Under the pieces are notes generated by a model, which had not been told where the DNA came from, made no database searches, and saw nothing but the letters and a program-made list of their open reading frames with translations. A program made the translations under genes and the position numbers. A stretch of 64,000 nucleotides of DNA from SB21 sp964415295 (GTDB lineage: Bacteria > CLD3 > SB21), in assembly GCA_964415295.1 (NCBI GenBank), contig CAYPYN010000004.1, positions 372,001 through 436,000 of the forward strand, read 5' to 3'. Below, in pieces: positions 33,497 to 43,080 of the stretch (positions are counted from its first letter, which is position 1; the number at the start of each line of letters is the position of its first letter).

Positions 33497-35494
33497 TCAC
33501 TTTCCGATCAGGGTCATAAATTCTTTTTCATCGATCACCGCTACACCGAGCTCTTGGGCCCTGGTCAATTTGGATCCCGCTTCCTCTCCGGCCAAAACGA
33601 AATCGGTTTTCTTGCTTACACTTCCGGAAACCTTACCTCCCCGGTCCTCGATCATTTTTTTTGCCTCATCTCTGGAATAGGTCGGAAGGGTTCCGGTAAG
33701 AACAAATGTTTTTCCGGCAAAGACCTGAGGAACAGAAACCGCATGACCCATCCACTCTGTGTTGACGCCATATTGGATCAATTTATCCACGACCGACCGA
33801 TTCTTCGGATTCTGAAAAAAGTGTGCGATGCTGTCCGCCGTCCGCTGCCCGATACCCTGGATATCCAATAACTCCTCGGATCCGGCTTTCATCAGCGCGT
33901 GAAGTGATTTAAAATGCCGTGCCAAATCTTTGGCGGACTCTTCGCCGACAAACCTTATGCCAAGCGCATAGACCAATTTTTCAAGCGACTGGTGACGGCT
34001 TCTCTCGATACCGTCGATCAGGTTTTGTGCGCTTTTTTTACCCATGCGTTCGAGTTCGATCAGCGGCTCGAGTTTCAACTGATACAAATCGGAGACATCC
34101 TGGATCAAATGATGGTCGACCAATTGAGCGACCACCGCCTCTCCGAGATTTTCGATATCCATGGCGTCACGGGAACAAAAATGTTCGATCCGCTTCTTTA
34201 CTTGAGCGTCGCATGTGATATTCTCGCAACGCCAGGCGGATTCGCCTTCCGTCTTAAAAATTTCAGTGTGGCATACCGGGCATTTGGACGGAAAACGGAA
34301 CGGTTTGGAAGAACCAGGTCTTTTTTCCGTAAGGACCTGAGATATCTTTGGGATCACATCGCCGCCTTTTTCTATCAGAACGGTATCACCGACCCGGATG
34401 TCCTTCTCACGAATGAAATCTTCGTTATGCAATGTTACCCGGCTGATCGTTGATCCGGCGAGAAACACCGGCTCCAGTTCGGCGACAGGACTTACGACAC
34501 CCGTTCGTCCGACCTGCAAGGTGATCTCCAAGAGCTTTGTCTGCACTTGCTGGGCTTTGAATTTGAAGGCGATCGCCCATCTAGGCGACTTAGCAGTAGC
34601 CCCCAGCGTTTCCTGTTGTTTGATCTGGTTCACTTTGATAACCACGCCGTCGATATCAAATGGCAATGAATCCCTTTTTTCCTCCCATTCCCTGCAGAAA
34701 TCAAAGACCTCGTGAATGTCCTTGCACAGACGGTACGCTTTCATGACTGGAAATTTTTGTTTCTCCAATTCTTTGAGGCCGTCGGAATGGGATTTGAATT
34801 GAAACGATGGATCCAGGCTCCTCAGATAATATGAAAAAAATTTTAGAGGTCGGGATGCAACTTCCTTGGGATCCTGGATCTTAAGGGTACCGGCCGATGA
34901 ATTCCGCGGATTGGCAAATGTCTGTTCCCCGGCCTCCGCCCTGCGCTGATTCATCAGCAAGAAATCCTGCCGGAACATGAGCACTTCACCGCGCACTTCC
35001 AGCGCACGTTCGTTCTCAATACGAAGCGGAATGGATCGGATCGTCTTGAGGTTAACCGTCACGTCTTCGCCTTTCTCGCCGTCGCCGCGCGTTACGCCCC
35101 GCACAAACCGGCCTCCTTCATAGATCAGACTGATCGCCACTCCGTCAAATTTGAGTTCGCATACGTATTCGTATTTTTGCCCCTCCAGCAATTCACCGAC
35201 CCTGCGGTCAAAATCGTCCAATTCTTCCTTGCTGTATGTATTGGACAGGCTCATCATCGGCTGGACATGACGGACGGTCGGAAAAATCTTGGTAAGATCG
35301 GAACCCACGCGTTGCGAAGGCGAATCGGGCGTAACAAATTCCGGGTGCGCGTTCTCCAGTTCTGTTAATTCGCGCATGAGAGCGTCGTATTTCTCGTCGG
35401 AAATGACCGGCTGATTCAAAACATAATACTTGTAGTCGTGTTCCTCAATGGTCTTGCGCAGAGCGAGGATCTTTTCTTTCACGGTGGCACTCAT
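33497..35494 (-). CDS. ligA: NAD+-dependent DNA ligase
   Basis: The 665-residue protein has all LigA domains in order: Ia NAD+-binding (KYYVLNQPVISDEKYD), adenylation with the active-site Lys115 in CELKFDGVAISL, the OB fold, a four-cysteine zinc finger (CPVCHTE...CENITC), the helix-hairpin-helix region (LDIQGIGQRTADSIAHFF) and a C-terminal BRCT domain (VFAGKTFVLTGTLPTYSRDEAKKMIEDRGG, read in parts). It seals nicks in replication and repair. It lies 23 nt after the radical SAM gene and 2 nt before the membrane-protein gene, so it is embedded in the long colinear run. Confidence 0.97.
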   Translation of the reverse strand: MSATVKEKILALRKTIEEHDYKYYVLNQPVISDEKYDALMRELTELENAHPEFVTPDSPSQRVGSDLTKIFPTVRHVQPMMSLSNTYSKEELDDFDRRVGELLEGQKYEYVCELKFDGVAISLIYEGGRFVRGVTRGDGEKGEDVTVNLKTIRSIPLRIENERALEVRGEVLMFRQDFLLMNQRRAEAGEQTFANPRNSSAGTLKIQDPKEVASRPLKFFSYYLRSLDPSFQFKSHSDGLKELEKQKFPVMKAYRLCKDIHEVFDFCREWEEKRDSLPFDIDGVVIKVNQIKQQETLGATAKSPRWAIAFKFKAQQVQTKLLEITLQVGRTGVVSPVAELEPVFLAGSTISRVTLHNEDFIREKDIRVGDTVLIEKGGDVIPKISQVLTEKRPGSSKPFRFPSKCPVCHTEIFKTEGESAWRCENITCDAQVKKRIEHFCSRDAMDIENLGEAVVAQLVDHHLIQDVSDLYQLKLEPLIELERMGKKSAQNLIDGIERSRHQSLEKLVYALGIRFVGEESAKDLARHFKSLHALMKAGSEELLDIQGIGQRTADSIAHFFQNPKNRSVVDKLIQYGVNTEWMGHAVSVPQVFAGKTFVLTGTLPTYSRDEAKKMIEDRGGKVSGSVSKKTDFVLAGEEAGSKLTRAQELGVAVIDEKEFMTLIGK

Positions 35495-35517
35495 AGTAAT
35501 CGCGATTGGGCCGGTTT

Positions 35518-36981
35518 TCAGTTTGTGGGAAGAACGATATTCTTCAGCATACGTGCGCCATAGACGGCATAGCGGGCCAATTCGTCCATGGAGTTGATAT
35601 TCGAAAAAGTCTTGATCAAATATTTCGGCGAAAGGTAAAGGCGGCGCAGACCCTTCTTGCGGTATTCAAGTATCTCCTCACGGGTCAGGAACATGGTCGC
35701 CATGGTCGGGTCGTGAAAATAGTCATGGCCGATCACTTCGTCGGTCAGCAGTCCGGCGTCACGAGCGATACTATGCAATTCCGTCCCCTCGTACGGCGTG
35801 GCAATGTGGATTTCAGAAAAATCGCAATCGAGGTCTTTGGCAAATCGAAAGGTCTTTTCCACCGTAGTACGGTCGTCCCACGGCAAACCGATCATAAAGA
35901 AACCATACACGCGCAAACCCGCTTCTTTGACCAGCCGAACCGCCTGGTAGGCATCGGCCACAGTGGCGTCTTTTTTCATTTTTTTCAAAATATCGTCGTC
36001 CCCGCTTTCAAAACCAAAAGCCACCAGCCAGCAGCCGGCCTTTTTCATCCATTCCAGACGCTCCGCGTCCACCGTATCCACACGGCTATTGGCTACCCAT
36101 TGGATATTGAGTTCACGACGCATTATCTCTTTGCAGAGATCTATAACGAATTTCTTATTGATCGTGAATGTATCTGCTTTGAAGAAGAAATTGCGGATGC
36201 CATACCGGTTCACACACTCTTCAATCTCGTCCACTATGTTTTGGACCGAACGCTGACGAACCTTCTGTCCGGATATCGCCGGCGTCAGACAGAAAATACA
36301 CCGCGACGGGCAGCCGCGTGAGGTTTGTATCGTGGCCTGCGGCTCGCCCGTGTCCGGGCGTACATAGAGTTCGTTGCGAATCAGATCGCGCGCGGGAAAA
36401 GGAATGGTATCGAGGTCCGTTACGAATTCCTTCTGGGCTCGTCGGAACCAACGCCCGTCGTCGCTTCTCGCAACTATGCCGTCGATAGTCCCGTACGGCG
36501 AACCGCCACGCAGTCCTTTAACAAGCCCTCCTATCAGTGTCTCCGATTCCCCGGCCAGACCGAAATCCATGGACGCAAAAGCGGGCTTGTCAAACAAATG
36601 AATGTCCGAGGCAAAGAAAAGAGCGCCTTTGGCTACCGTCACGATCGAGGGGTTCATGCTTTTGGCAACTTGAAAGGCACGGAGATCGTCCAAGACCGTT
36701 GCCGTGGTCACACTCATGACCAGCAGATCGGGCATCGTGCGTTTCAGGTCATACTCGAAATCCTGCCAGGAGAGCTTCTCGGCCGGATAATCACGTATGA
36801 GCACACCGATGCCCTCGACCTTCAAAACTGCCGCCATATAGGCGAGGTCATTGGGGGCCCGTAGGGAAACGGCGGACGATTCCTCGATATTGGCCTGGCA
36901 ACGGTCCTCTCCGCGCTGATACAGCGGTCCGGGAGGATTAATCAGCAAGGCCTTATGGATTTTTATTTCTCGAAATACCAT
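35518..36981 (-). CDS. B12-binding-type radical SAM protein
   Basis: The 487-residue protein has an N-terminal cobalamin-binding-like Rossmann domain (about 10-170; ALLINPPGPLYQRG, DLLVMSVTTATVLDDL). A radical SAM TIM barrel follows, with the 4Fe-4S motif Cys224-x3-Cys228-x2-Cys231 in SRGCPSRCIFCL. The B12 DxHxxG histidine is not evident. Members of this class (BchE, HpnJ, P-methylase relatives) methylate, cyclise or rearrange lipids and other substrates. The start codon abuts the stop of a UbiA-family prenyltransferase gene, so a lipid or polyprenyl-linked substrate is a reasonable inference, but none is proven. Confidence 0.85.
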   Translation of the reverse strand: MVFREIKIHKALLINPPGPLYQRGEDRCQANIEESSAVSLRAPNDLAYMAAVLKVEGIGVLIRDYPAEKLSWQDFEYDLKRTMPDLLVMSVTTATVLDDLRAFQVAKSMNPSIVTVAKGALFFASDIHLFDKPAFASMDFGLAGESETLIGGLVKGLRGGSPYGTIDGIVARSDDGRWFRRAQKEFVTDLDTIPFPARDLIRNELYVRPDTGEPQATIQTSRGCPSRCIFCLTPAISGQKVRQRSVQNIVDEIEECVNRYGIRNFFFKADTFTINKKFVIDLCKEIMRRELNIQWVANSRVDTVDAERLEWMKKAGCWLVAFGFESGDDDILKKMKKDATVADAYQAVRLVKEAGLRVYGFFMIGLPWDDRTTVEKTFRFAKDLDCDFSEIHIATPYEGTELHSIARDAGLLTDEVIGHDYFHDPTMATMFLTREEILEYRKKGLRRLYLSPKYLIKTFSNINSMDELARYAVYGARMLKNIVLPTN

Positions 36982-37920
36982 TTATTCAAATCGCAAATGG
37001 GGATTGATATAATACAGTTCAATGACCGATAACGCAATCCAAGTAAGGACGGCCATCAACAGGGGTTTGTCCGATAATATCAATTGCGTATGATCTAATT
37101 TTTCCTCACTACGGTATATAATGAGAAGGTACCGGATCACGCCGTAGAATACACTCAAGATACTGAGCATGACAGCAAATCCGTTCTGCCAAGGTCCGCG
37201 CGCGATCACATAAAATATATACGAACCAATCACTGAAGCCGCCAGCGTCACGATCAACATGTCAAGGAAATACGGGGAATAACCTCTTTCAAAATGGATC
37301 GAGGCGCTGTCGGACATGATCTCATACCGCCGTTTGCAAAAAGCTACCAGAACGGCCAGAAAGAACGTGGAAATGAGTATCCAATTGGACACATCGTATT
37401 CGATGGCGCTGGCGCCCGCCATCACGCGCAGTACAAACCCGAGCCCGATGACGGCCACATCTATGATAGCGATCCTTTTGAGAAAGAACGAATAGAAGAG
37501 GTTCAGCACCAGATACGCCCCAATCACCAGGGCCACATGAAGACCAACAAGCAGAGAAAATCCCAATGCCAAGACGCCGAGTATCGTTGCAAAAGCCACC
37601 GCCTGTGGTATCGCGATCTGTCCCCTCGTGATCGGACGCATCCATTTGGAGGGATGACGCGCATCTTCCGCACGGTCGAAAATATCGTTGATAATGTAGA
37701 TCGTACCCGACGCCATGCAGAACACCCCAAAGACGTACAGACTGTCCCTGATGGCGGACAGATCAAAAAGACGATGGGAAAACAGCAGGGCCACAAGTAC
37801 AAAAATATTCTTGACCCAGTGCAAAGGTCGTGTGGACTTGATGAGATACAGCCAGGGACCGGGCGAACGTATTTCGCTATCCGCAGAATCCTTCCGGTAT
37901 TTCGACAGGGTTTCCATCAT
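36982..37920 (-). CDS. UbiA-family prenyltransferase, similar to decaprenyl-phosphate phosphoribosyltransferase
   Basis: The 312-residue membrane protein has about nine helices. The first Asp-rich motif is N78-D79-I-F-D82-R-A-E-D86. It is preceded by STRPLHWVKNIFVLVALLFSH and followed by HPSKWMRPITRG, which resembles decaprenyl-phosphate phosphoribosyltransferases (RP..W.KN.....R.HP.K..RP..G). Such enzymes join a polyprenyl phosphate to phosphoribosyl pyrophosphate. The arabinose-forming partner genes of mycobacteria (DprE1/DprE2) are absent here, and the neighbour is a radical SAM enzyme. It lies 6 nt downstream of the MTHFR-fusion gene. Confidence 0.82.
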   Translation of the reverse strand: MMETLSKYRKDSADSEIRSPGPWLYLIKSTRPLHWVKNIFVLVALLFSHRLFDLSAIRDSLYVFGVFCMASGTIYIINDIFDRAEDARHPSKWMRPITRGQIAIPQAVAFATILGVLALGFSLLVGLHVALVIGAYLVLNLFYSFFLKRIAIIDVAVIGLGFVLRVMAGASAIEYDVSNWILISTFFLAVLVAFCKRRYEIMSDSASIHFERGYSPYFLDMLIVTLAASVIGSYIFYVIARGPWQNGFAVMLSILSVFYGVIRYLLIIYRSEEKLDHTQLILSDKPLLMAVLTWIALSVIELYYINPHLRFE

Positions 37921-37926
37921 CGTATT

Positions 37927-39780
37927 TTACAAAACTTCAAGCAATTCGAACGCCATTTCAAACCGGTTAAAAGGAGGCATGATGTATACGCCTTCGACCA
38001 TATCTTTAGCCTCCTTCAGAAATTCCTTCGCGATTCTCACGCCTTCTTCCTGACCTTTATCGCCGGCGCGATTCATTCTCTCCCGTACTTTTTCTGGGAT
38101 GCTTATGTCCGGGATCTCATGATGCATAAAATTAGCATGTTTGGCGTTTTTGAGAGGCATGATGCCGAGCAATACCGGTAAACGGCCTTTGAACTTTGCG
38201 GCAAATTCCTCCAAAGGCTTGAGATCGTAGAGAACCTGCGTCATGGCGAAATCCGCTCCGCTGGCGATCTTTTCTTCATACCGTTCATGTTCTCTCGCCA
38301 GATCGACCGGTGTCGGATTAACTGCGCAGGCTTTGAAAAAGTCGGTCTTAGACCCGATGGATTTGCCGGCCAAATCGATGCCCTGGTTCAGATTATGGAT
38401 CAATTTGATCAACCCGATGGAATCAATATCAAACACACCCGTGGCATTGGGGTAGTCGCCGACAACAGGCGGATCGCCTGTGATGCCGAGAATCGTTCGG
38501 ATATTCATCACGTGCGCGCTCATGAGTTCGGACTGCATAGCAAGAAGATTCCGGTCGCGGCAGGAAAAATGGAGAATCGTTTCGATGTGTACGCTTTGTT
38601 TGATCAGCGAAGCCATCGCCAGCGGGGTCATACCCGCTTTGGCCAGCGGATTATCCGCAATATTGATCGCGTCCACCTCATGTTTCTTACAGAGTATGGC
38701 TCCCTCGATCACTTTTTCATAATGCAATCCTCTGGGCGGATCGAGCTCGATACTGATTACGAATTTCTGCGCCTTGAATTTATCGATCAGCGAAGAATGA
38801 TGGAGACTCTTCACGGGTTCCTTTTCCGTGTCCGCGTCTTCGGTTTCAACGACCATCTTTTTCTTGTCAATTTTTCTCGGCGCTTGATCCCCGATGGCTT
38901 TCTTTATCTGGCGGATATGTTCCGGAGTCGTTCCGCAGCAACCGCCGAGGATATGAACGCCCGCGGCCGCCATCAGTTTGGCGTATTCGCCGAAATAGTC
39001 GGGCGATGCGAGGTAAATATACCGGCCGCCGACGTAACGCGGTAACCCGGCATTCGGCTGGATAGAGAAGAAAGTATCCTCGGCCTGGTTCATTTTTTCG
39101 AGAACTTCCAACAGGACCTGCGGTCCGACGGAACAATTGGCCCCGACGACGTCGGCGCCCAGAGACCGGAGCGTATGCACCACCTCGAGCGGCTTATTGC
39201 CCATCAACGTTTTTCCTTCTTCGCTGTAGCTCATTTGCGCCACGACCGGCAGCTTTGATACTTCGCGCGCCGCTTTCACTGCTTCTTTGGCCTCCTCGAT
39301 ATCCGATATCGTCTCAATCATGATCAGGTCCACTCCGCTATCGGCCAAGATCCTAATCTGTTCCGCAAAATATGCGCGTGCTTCATCGTGTTTGATCTTT
39401 CCTATGGGTTCCAAAGGCTTACCCAGCGGGCCTACCGAACCGGCGACGAAAACGGGCCGGTTCCACTGCGCCCGTTTTGACAAGGCCACTTCTTTCGCAA
39501 GGGTGACAGCCGTACGATTGATCTCTTCCAGTTTGTCCTCCAAACCGTGATGGGTCAGACGGAATCGGTTGGCCCCGAATGTATTCGTCTCAATGATATC
39601 GGCGCCGGCATCGATATACGCGGCATGGATGTCCTTCACCATCTGCGGATGGGATAAGTTGATCTCGTCAAAACAGTGGTCGAAGGTGATGCCTTTCTCG
39701 TACAACTGCGTTCCCATAGCGCCGTCGCATATCAGGATTCGTCCGCGCAGTGTCTCGAGGAAATCTGCTTTTTCTTTCAT
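37927..39780 (-). CDS. Bifunctional homocysteine S-methyltransferase / methylenetetrahydrofolate reductase
   Basis: The 617-residue fusion has an N-terminal homocysteine-binding barrel (about 5-300) with the zinc ligands Cys216 (VGANCSVGP) and Cys281-Cys282 (GGCCGTTPEHIR). A C-terminal MTHFR barrel (about 330-617) includes ISIELDPPRGLHYEK and DFAMTQVLYDL. It matches the length and order of Bacillus YitJ-type proteins, which reduce methylene-THF and methylate homocysteine in methionine supply. The cobalamin-binding and activation modules of full MetH are missing. It overlaps the uvrC stop by 4 nt (ATGA). Confidence 0.93.
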   Translation of the reverse strand: MKEKADFLETLRGRILICDGAMGTQLYEKGITFDHCFDEINLSHPQMVKDIHAAYIDAGADIIETNTFGANRFRLTHHGLEDKLEEINRTAVTLAKEVALSKRAQWNRPVFVAGSVGPLGKPLEPIGKIKHDEARAYFAEQIRILADSGVDLIMIETISDIEEAKEAVKAAREVSKLPVVAQMSYSEEGKTLMGNKPLEVVHTLRSLGADVVGANCSVGPQVLLEVLEKMNQAEDTFFSIQPNAGLPRYVGGRYIYLASPDYFGEYAKLMAAAGVHILGGCCGTTPEHIRQIKKAIGDQAPRKIDKKKMVVETEDADTEKEPVKSLHHSSLIDKFKAQKFVISIELDPPRGLHYEKVIEGAILCKKHEVDAINIADNPLAKAGMTPLAMASLIKQSVHIETILHFSCRDRNLLAMQSELMSAHVMNIRTILGITGDPPVVGDYPNATGVFDIDSIGLIKLIHNLNQGIDLAGKSIGSKTDFFKACAVNPTPVDLAREHERYEEKIASGADFAMTQVLYDLKPLEEFAAKFKGRLPVLLGIMPLKNAKHANFMHHEIPDISIPEKVRERMNRAGDKGQEEGVRIAKEFLKEAKDMVEGVYIMPPFNRFEMAFELLEVL

Positions 39781-41660
39781 GCGTCGTTTTCCGATTCGTG
39801 AAGTTCCTGTTCGTTGAAATAATCATAAATACGCCGTGCGAGTTCCACGCTGATGCCATCCACTTCGGCAATCTCGGCCAATCCCGCTTCGGACAATTTT
39901 CTCACTGAGCCAAAATGGTTGATCAAAAGCGTCCTTCGTTTTTCACCCACACCCTCGATCGCATCCAGCTCCGAGGTCATGATTCGCTTTTCCCGCCGGT
40001 CGCGGTGAAACGAGATCGCAAACCGGTGGGCCTCGTCCCGTACTTGCTGCAATAATTTAATGCTCGACGACGTTTTGGGAATCATGATCGGATCCGATAC
40101 TTCCGGAACGAAGATCTCCTCCATGCGTTTTGCCAGTCCAACAATAGCCTGGCCGGATGAACCCGCTTTCGACACCGTGATGCCCAATCCTTCCAACGCC
40201 GCAACCGCAGAGGACAATTGGCCTTTACCTCCGTCCACCACGATCAGATTCGGGAATTCCATACCTTCCTCCAGCACCCGAAGATAACGGCGCGTAATCA
40301 CTTCGTACATACTTGCGAAATCATCGGCGCCGACGACCGTCTTGATCTTGAACTTCCGGTATTCGCTTTTCCTCGCTTTGCCGTCCACAAACACAACCAT
40401 CGAAGCGACGGGGTCGCTCCCCTGGATATTGGAATTGTCAAAACATTCGATGCGCTTCGGCACATGGACCAGATTAAGATCGCGCTGAAGACTCAGAAGA
40501 ACGCGCGGCACGAAATGCTCCTGCGCCTTGAGTTTCTGAAGTTTGAGTTCCCCCAAAAGCAGGCGCGCGTTTCGCTCGCACATATCCACCAATTTATGTT
40601 TCTCTCCGATCTTCGGAACGACAAAATTTACCGTGCCGTCCGATTTCTGATTAAGCCAGTCTCTCAGAGACGGTAGTTCCTCCGGCTCCAGAGGCAGGTA
40701 TATCTCGCGAGGAACGTAATCCGATGCCATGTAATACGATGTGATCAGATTTTCCAGCACCTGGCAGTCGGTCTTGTCTTCGACGTGATTGAAATAAAAA
40801 TGCTGCCGGCCGATCATCTTGCCGTCGCGAACTTTGAAGACAACGCCGCAGGCATGATCTTCTTCGGAAGCCACCGCCAGGATATCCTTGTCCGAAAGGT
40901 CATGAAATACGACCTTCTGAGCGTCGGTGTAGTGTTCGATTGCCTGGATCCGGTCTCGCAATCTTGCAGCCTCTTCAAACTTCTGCGCCTCGGCGAACTC
41001 CTGCATCTCACGGCTCAGGATCTTGATAAGATCGCGCGTTTTCCCGTTAAGGAACCGTACCATCTGATCGACCATACGCCCGTAATCTTCAGATGCGATC
41101 AGGCCCTGGCAGGGGCCGTCGCATTTGTGAATATAATAATCCAGACACAGTTTGATCTTCTTGTCCCTGATTTTCTCAGGCGTAAATTCATGAGTACAGC
41201 TTCGGATAGGAAAAATCCGGTGCAGGGTCTTCAGGGTATTCCTCAGATTCTTCACATCCGTATAAGGTCCGAAAAACCGTCCTCCCGATTTCTCCTTTTC
41301 GCGTGTCACGTAAATACGAGGAAAGAGCTCATTGGTCACTTTGATATACGGAAAGCTCTTGTCGTCCTTCAGTTCGATGTTGTAACGCGGCCGGTATTCT
41401 TTGACCAGATTGGACTCGAGGATCAGAGCCTCCACCTCGGAATCCGTTTCGATGATCTCGAGATCGCGTACCTTGGACACCATCACCTGGAGTTTGAGGT
41501 CGTCCCGTTTGGAATCCTGAAAGTACTGACGGACGCGGTTTCTGAGAACTTTGGCCTTTCCTATATAAATGACTTTCTGCTGATCGTTCTTGAAGAGGTA
41601 ACAACCCGGGGTTTTAGGCAAGCGGTCTAGTTTATCCTGAAGGTCGGCCCTGATTTCCAT
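39777..41660 (-). CDS. uvrC: Excinuclease ABC subunit C
   Basis: The 627-residue protein has the full UvrC plan: an N-terminal GIY-YIG nuclease (GCYLFKNDQQKVIYIGKAK), the UvrB-binding UVR motif near residue 205-240 (AEAQKFEEAARLRDRIQAIE), the C-terminal RNase H-like nuclease (RIECFDNSNIQGSDPVASMV, LIVVDGGKGQL) and a tandem helix-hairpin-helix (LDAIEGVGEKRRTLLINHFGS). It makes both incisions in nucleotide excision repair. It lies 31 nt downstream of a small unknown gene in the long run. Confidence 0.97.
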   Translation of the reverse strand: MEIRADLQDKLDRLPKTPGCYLFKNDQQKVIYIGKAKVLRNRVRQYFQDSKRDDLKLQVMVSKVRDLEIIETDSEVEALILESNLVKEYRPRYNIELKDDKSFPYIKVTNELFPRIYVTREKEKSGGRFFGPYTDVKNLRNTLKTLHRIFPIRSCTHEFTPEKIRDKKIKLCLDYYIHKCDGPCQGLIASEDYGRMVDQMVRFLNGKTRDLIKILSREMQEFAEAQKFEEAARLRDRIQAIEHYTDAQKVVFHDLSDKDILAVASEEDHACGVVFKVRDGKMIGRQHFYFNHVEDKTDCQVLENLITSYYMASDYVPREIYLPLEPEELPSLRDWLNQKSDGTVNFVVPKIGEKHKLVDMCERNARLLLGELKLQKLKAQEHFVPRVLLSLQRDLNLVHVPKRIECFDNSNIQGSDPVASMVVFVDGKARKSEYRKFKIKTVVGADDFASMYEVITRRYLRVLEEGMEFPNLIVVDGGKGQLSSAVAALEGLGITVSKAGSSGQAIVGLAKRMEEIFVPEVSDPIMIPKTSSSIKLLQQVRDEAHRFAISFHRDRREKRIMTSELDAIEGVGEKRRTLLINHFGSVRKLSEAGLAEIAEVDGISVELARRIYDYFNEQELHESENDA

Positions 41661-41691
41661 GAAGGTGCTTTACACTCAATTAAAAGCATAA

Positions 41692-41985
41692 TTACTCGTT
41701 GTCTTCCAGTTCTTCAAGTTCGATCTGCGACGCCCGTTTCCTTTCGCTTTCGATGATCTCGGAAACCGCCTTGGGAACCTCAAGTCCGGTGAGGTCGTAA
41801 GGAGCCAGTTCACGGGCAAGCACTACGATCTTTCGGTCGATAGCATGCCTTTTATTGATGAGAATAATGTGTTCTTCGTCCTTGGTACAGTAGCCGCCGG
41901 TAAAGTCCCCCTTTTCATGGCGCACCTTGATCTCCAGTTTCTCCGCAATCTCCTCCAATGTTGACAGTATCTTTTCTTTTTTCAT
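41692..41985 (-). CDS. Small conserved-looking protein of unknown function
   Basis: The 97-residue acidic, soluble protein begins MKKEKILSTLEEIAEKLEIK and contains KGDFTGGYCTKDEEHIILINKRHAIDRK, then an amphipathic helical tail rich in Glu. The pattern (helix, beta-hairpin with a single Cys, helices) looks like a real folded domain and codon use matches its neighbours. I recognise no family. It sits 15 nt after manC and 31 nt before uvrC, inside the colinear run, which supports translation. Confidence 0.7.
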   Translation of the reverse strand: MKKEKILSTLEEIAEKLEIKVRHEKGDFTGGYCTKDEEHIILINKRHAIDRKIVVLARELAPYDLTGLEVPKAVSEIIESERKRASQIELEELEDNE

Positions 41986-42000
41986 CGTTTTTGAGAAGGT

Positions 42001-43074
42001 TTATAAAAGCTCATTCCTTTTTTGTTTCTGAAGCTCGTCAACAATCTTCTTCACATCCTGCGCCTGATCCCGGCGGCAAATAAGAAGGGCATCGGAAGTA
42101 TCCACAACAACAAGATCGTGCACGCCGACCAGCGCTACGAGTTTGTCCGGTGAGTAAACCAGCGAATTGGTTGTATCAATATGAAGATGCTCACCGGTCA
42201 TCGCGTTGCCCGAAGCATCCTTCTTGGTCAGTTGGTACACTTCTTCCCAACTGCCTACATCGTTCCAATCAAAATTGCTCTTGATCACATACACTTCTCT
42301 CGTCTTCTCCATCACGCCGTAATCCACGGAAATGCCTTTGATGGAACGGTATACGCGATTAACCACTTCATCGTAATTCGGTTTACCCAGGACCTCTTTG
42401 ATCTCCATCAGTCCTTCATGCAGTTCCGGAAGGAATTCCTCGATCAGTTTCAGGATCGTAGAGGCTTTCCAGATGAACATACCGCTATTCCACAAGAAAT
42501 CGCCGCTTTCGACAAACCGTTTGGCCGTTTCCAGATTCGGTTTTTCGGCAAAGGTCTTCACGCGGTACGCCTTGCGATCGCCGCCGATGGATTCGTGATC
42601 CAGAAACTGAATGTACCCGTATCCGGTCTCCGGCCGCGTTGGAACGATACCCAGGGTCACGCAGGCTCCCGTCGCACCGGCTATCTCGGCGGCAAAAGCG
42701 ATATCGGCACAGAATTTATCCACCGGTTTGATCAGGTGGTCGGCCGCTAAGACCGCCATGATGCCGTCCGGATCTCTCTGCAAAATGTGGATCGCGGCCA
42801 ATCCGATGCACGGCGCCGTATTGCGCCCCACCGGCTCAATCAGAATATTCTTCCGGTCGATATCCGGCAGTTGTTTGGCAACCGAATCCGCCTGCTGAAT
42901 ATTGGTCACGATGAATATATGATCCGTATCGGCCAGCGGTCTGATACGTTCGGCCGTATGCTGGATCATCGTCTTATCGCCGAAAATATTGAGCAATTGT
43001 TTGGGCCTTGTCGTCCTGCTCCGCGGCCAGAAGCGGGTGCCCACACCGCCGGCCATAATCACACCGTAGATCAT
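42001..43074 (-). CDS. manC: Mannose-1-phosphate guanylyltransferase
   Basis: The 357-residue nucleotidyltransferase carries the signature MAGGVGTRFWPRSRTTRPKQ at its N-terminus, EPVGRNTAPCIGLAA and the Lys-containing FAEKPN segment. GVMEK and FDWNDVGSWEE follow, all typical of GDP-mannose pyrophosphorylases. It makes GDP-mannose from mannose-1-phosphate and GTP for polysaccharides or glycolipids. There is no C-terminal phosphomannose isomerase domain, so this is the monofunctional type. It lies 6 nt downstream of a TPR lipoprotein gene. Confidence 0.94.
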   Translation of the reverse strand: MIYGVIMAGGVGTRFWPRSRTTRPKQLLNIFGDKTMIQHTAERIRPLADTDHIFIVTNIQQADSVAKQLPDIDRKNILIEPVGRNTAPCIGLAAIHILQRDPDGIMAVLAADHLIKPVDKFCADIAFAAEIAGATGACVTLGIVPTRPETGYGYIQFLDHESIGGDRKAYRVKTFAEKPNLETAKRFVESGDFLWNSGMFIWKASTILKLIEEFLPELHEGLMEIKEVLGKPNYDEVVNRVYRSIKGISVDYGVMEKTREVYVIKSNFDWNDVGSWEEVYQLTKKDASGNAMTGEHLHIDTTNSLVYSPDKLVALVGVHDLVVVDTSDALLICRRDQAQDVKKIVDELQKQKRNELL

Positions 43075-43080
43075 GAATCG

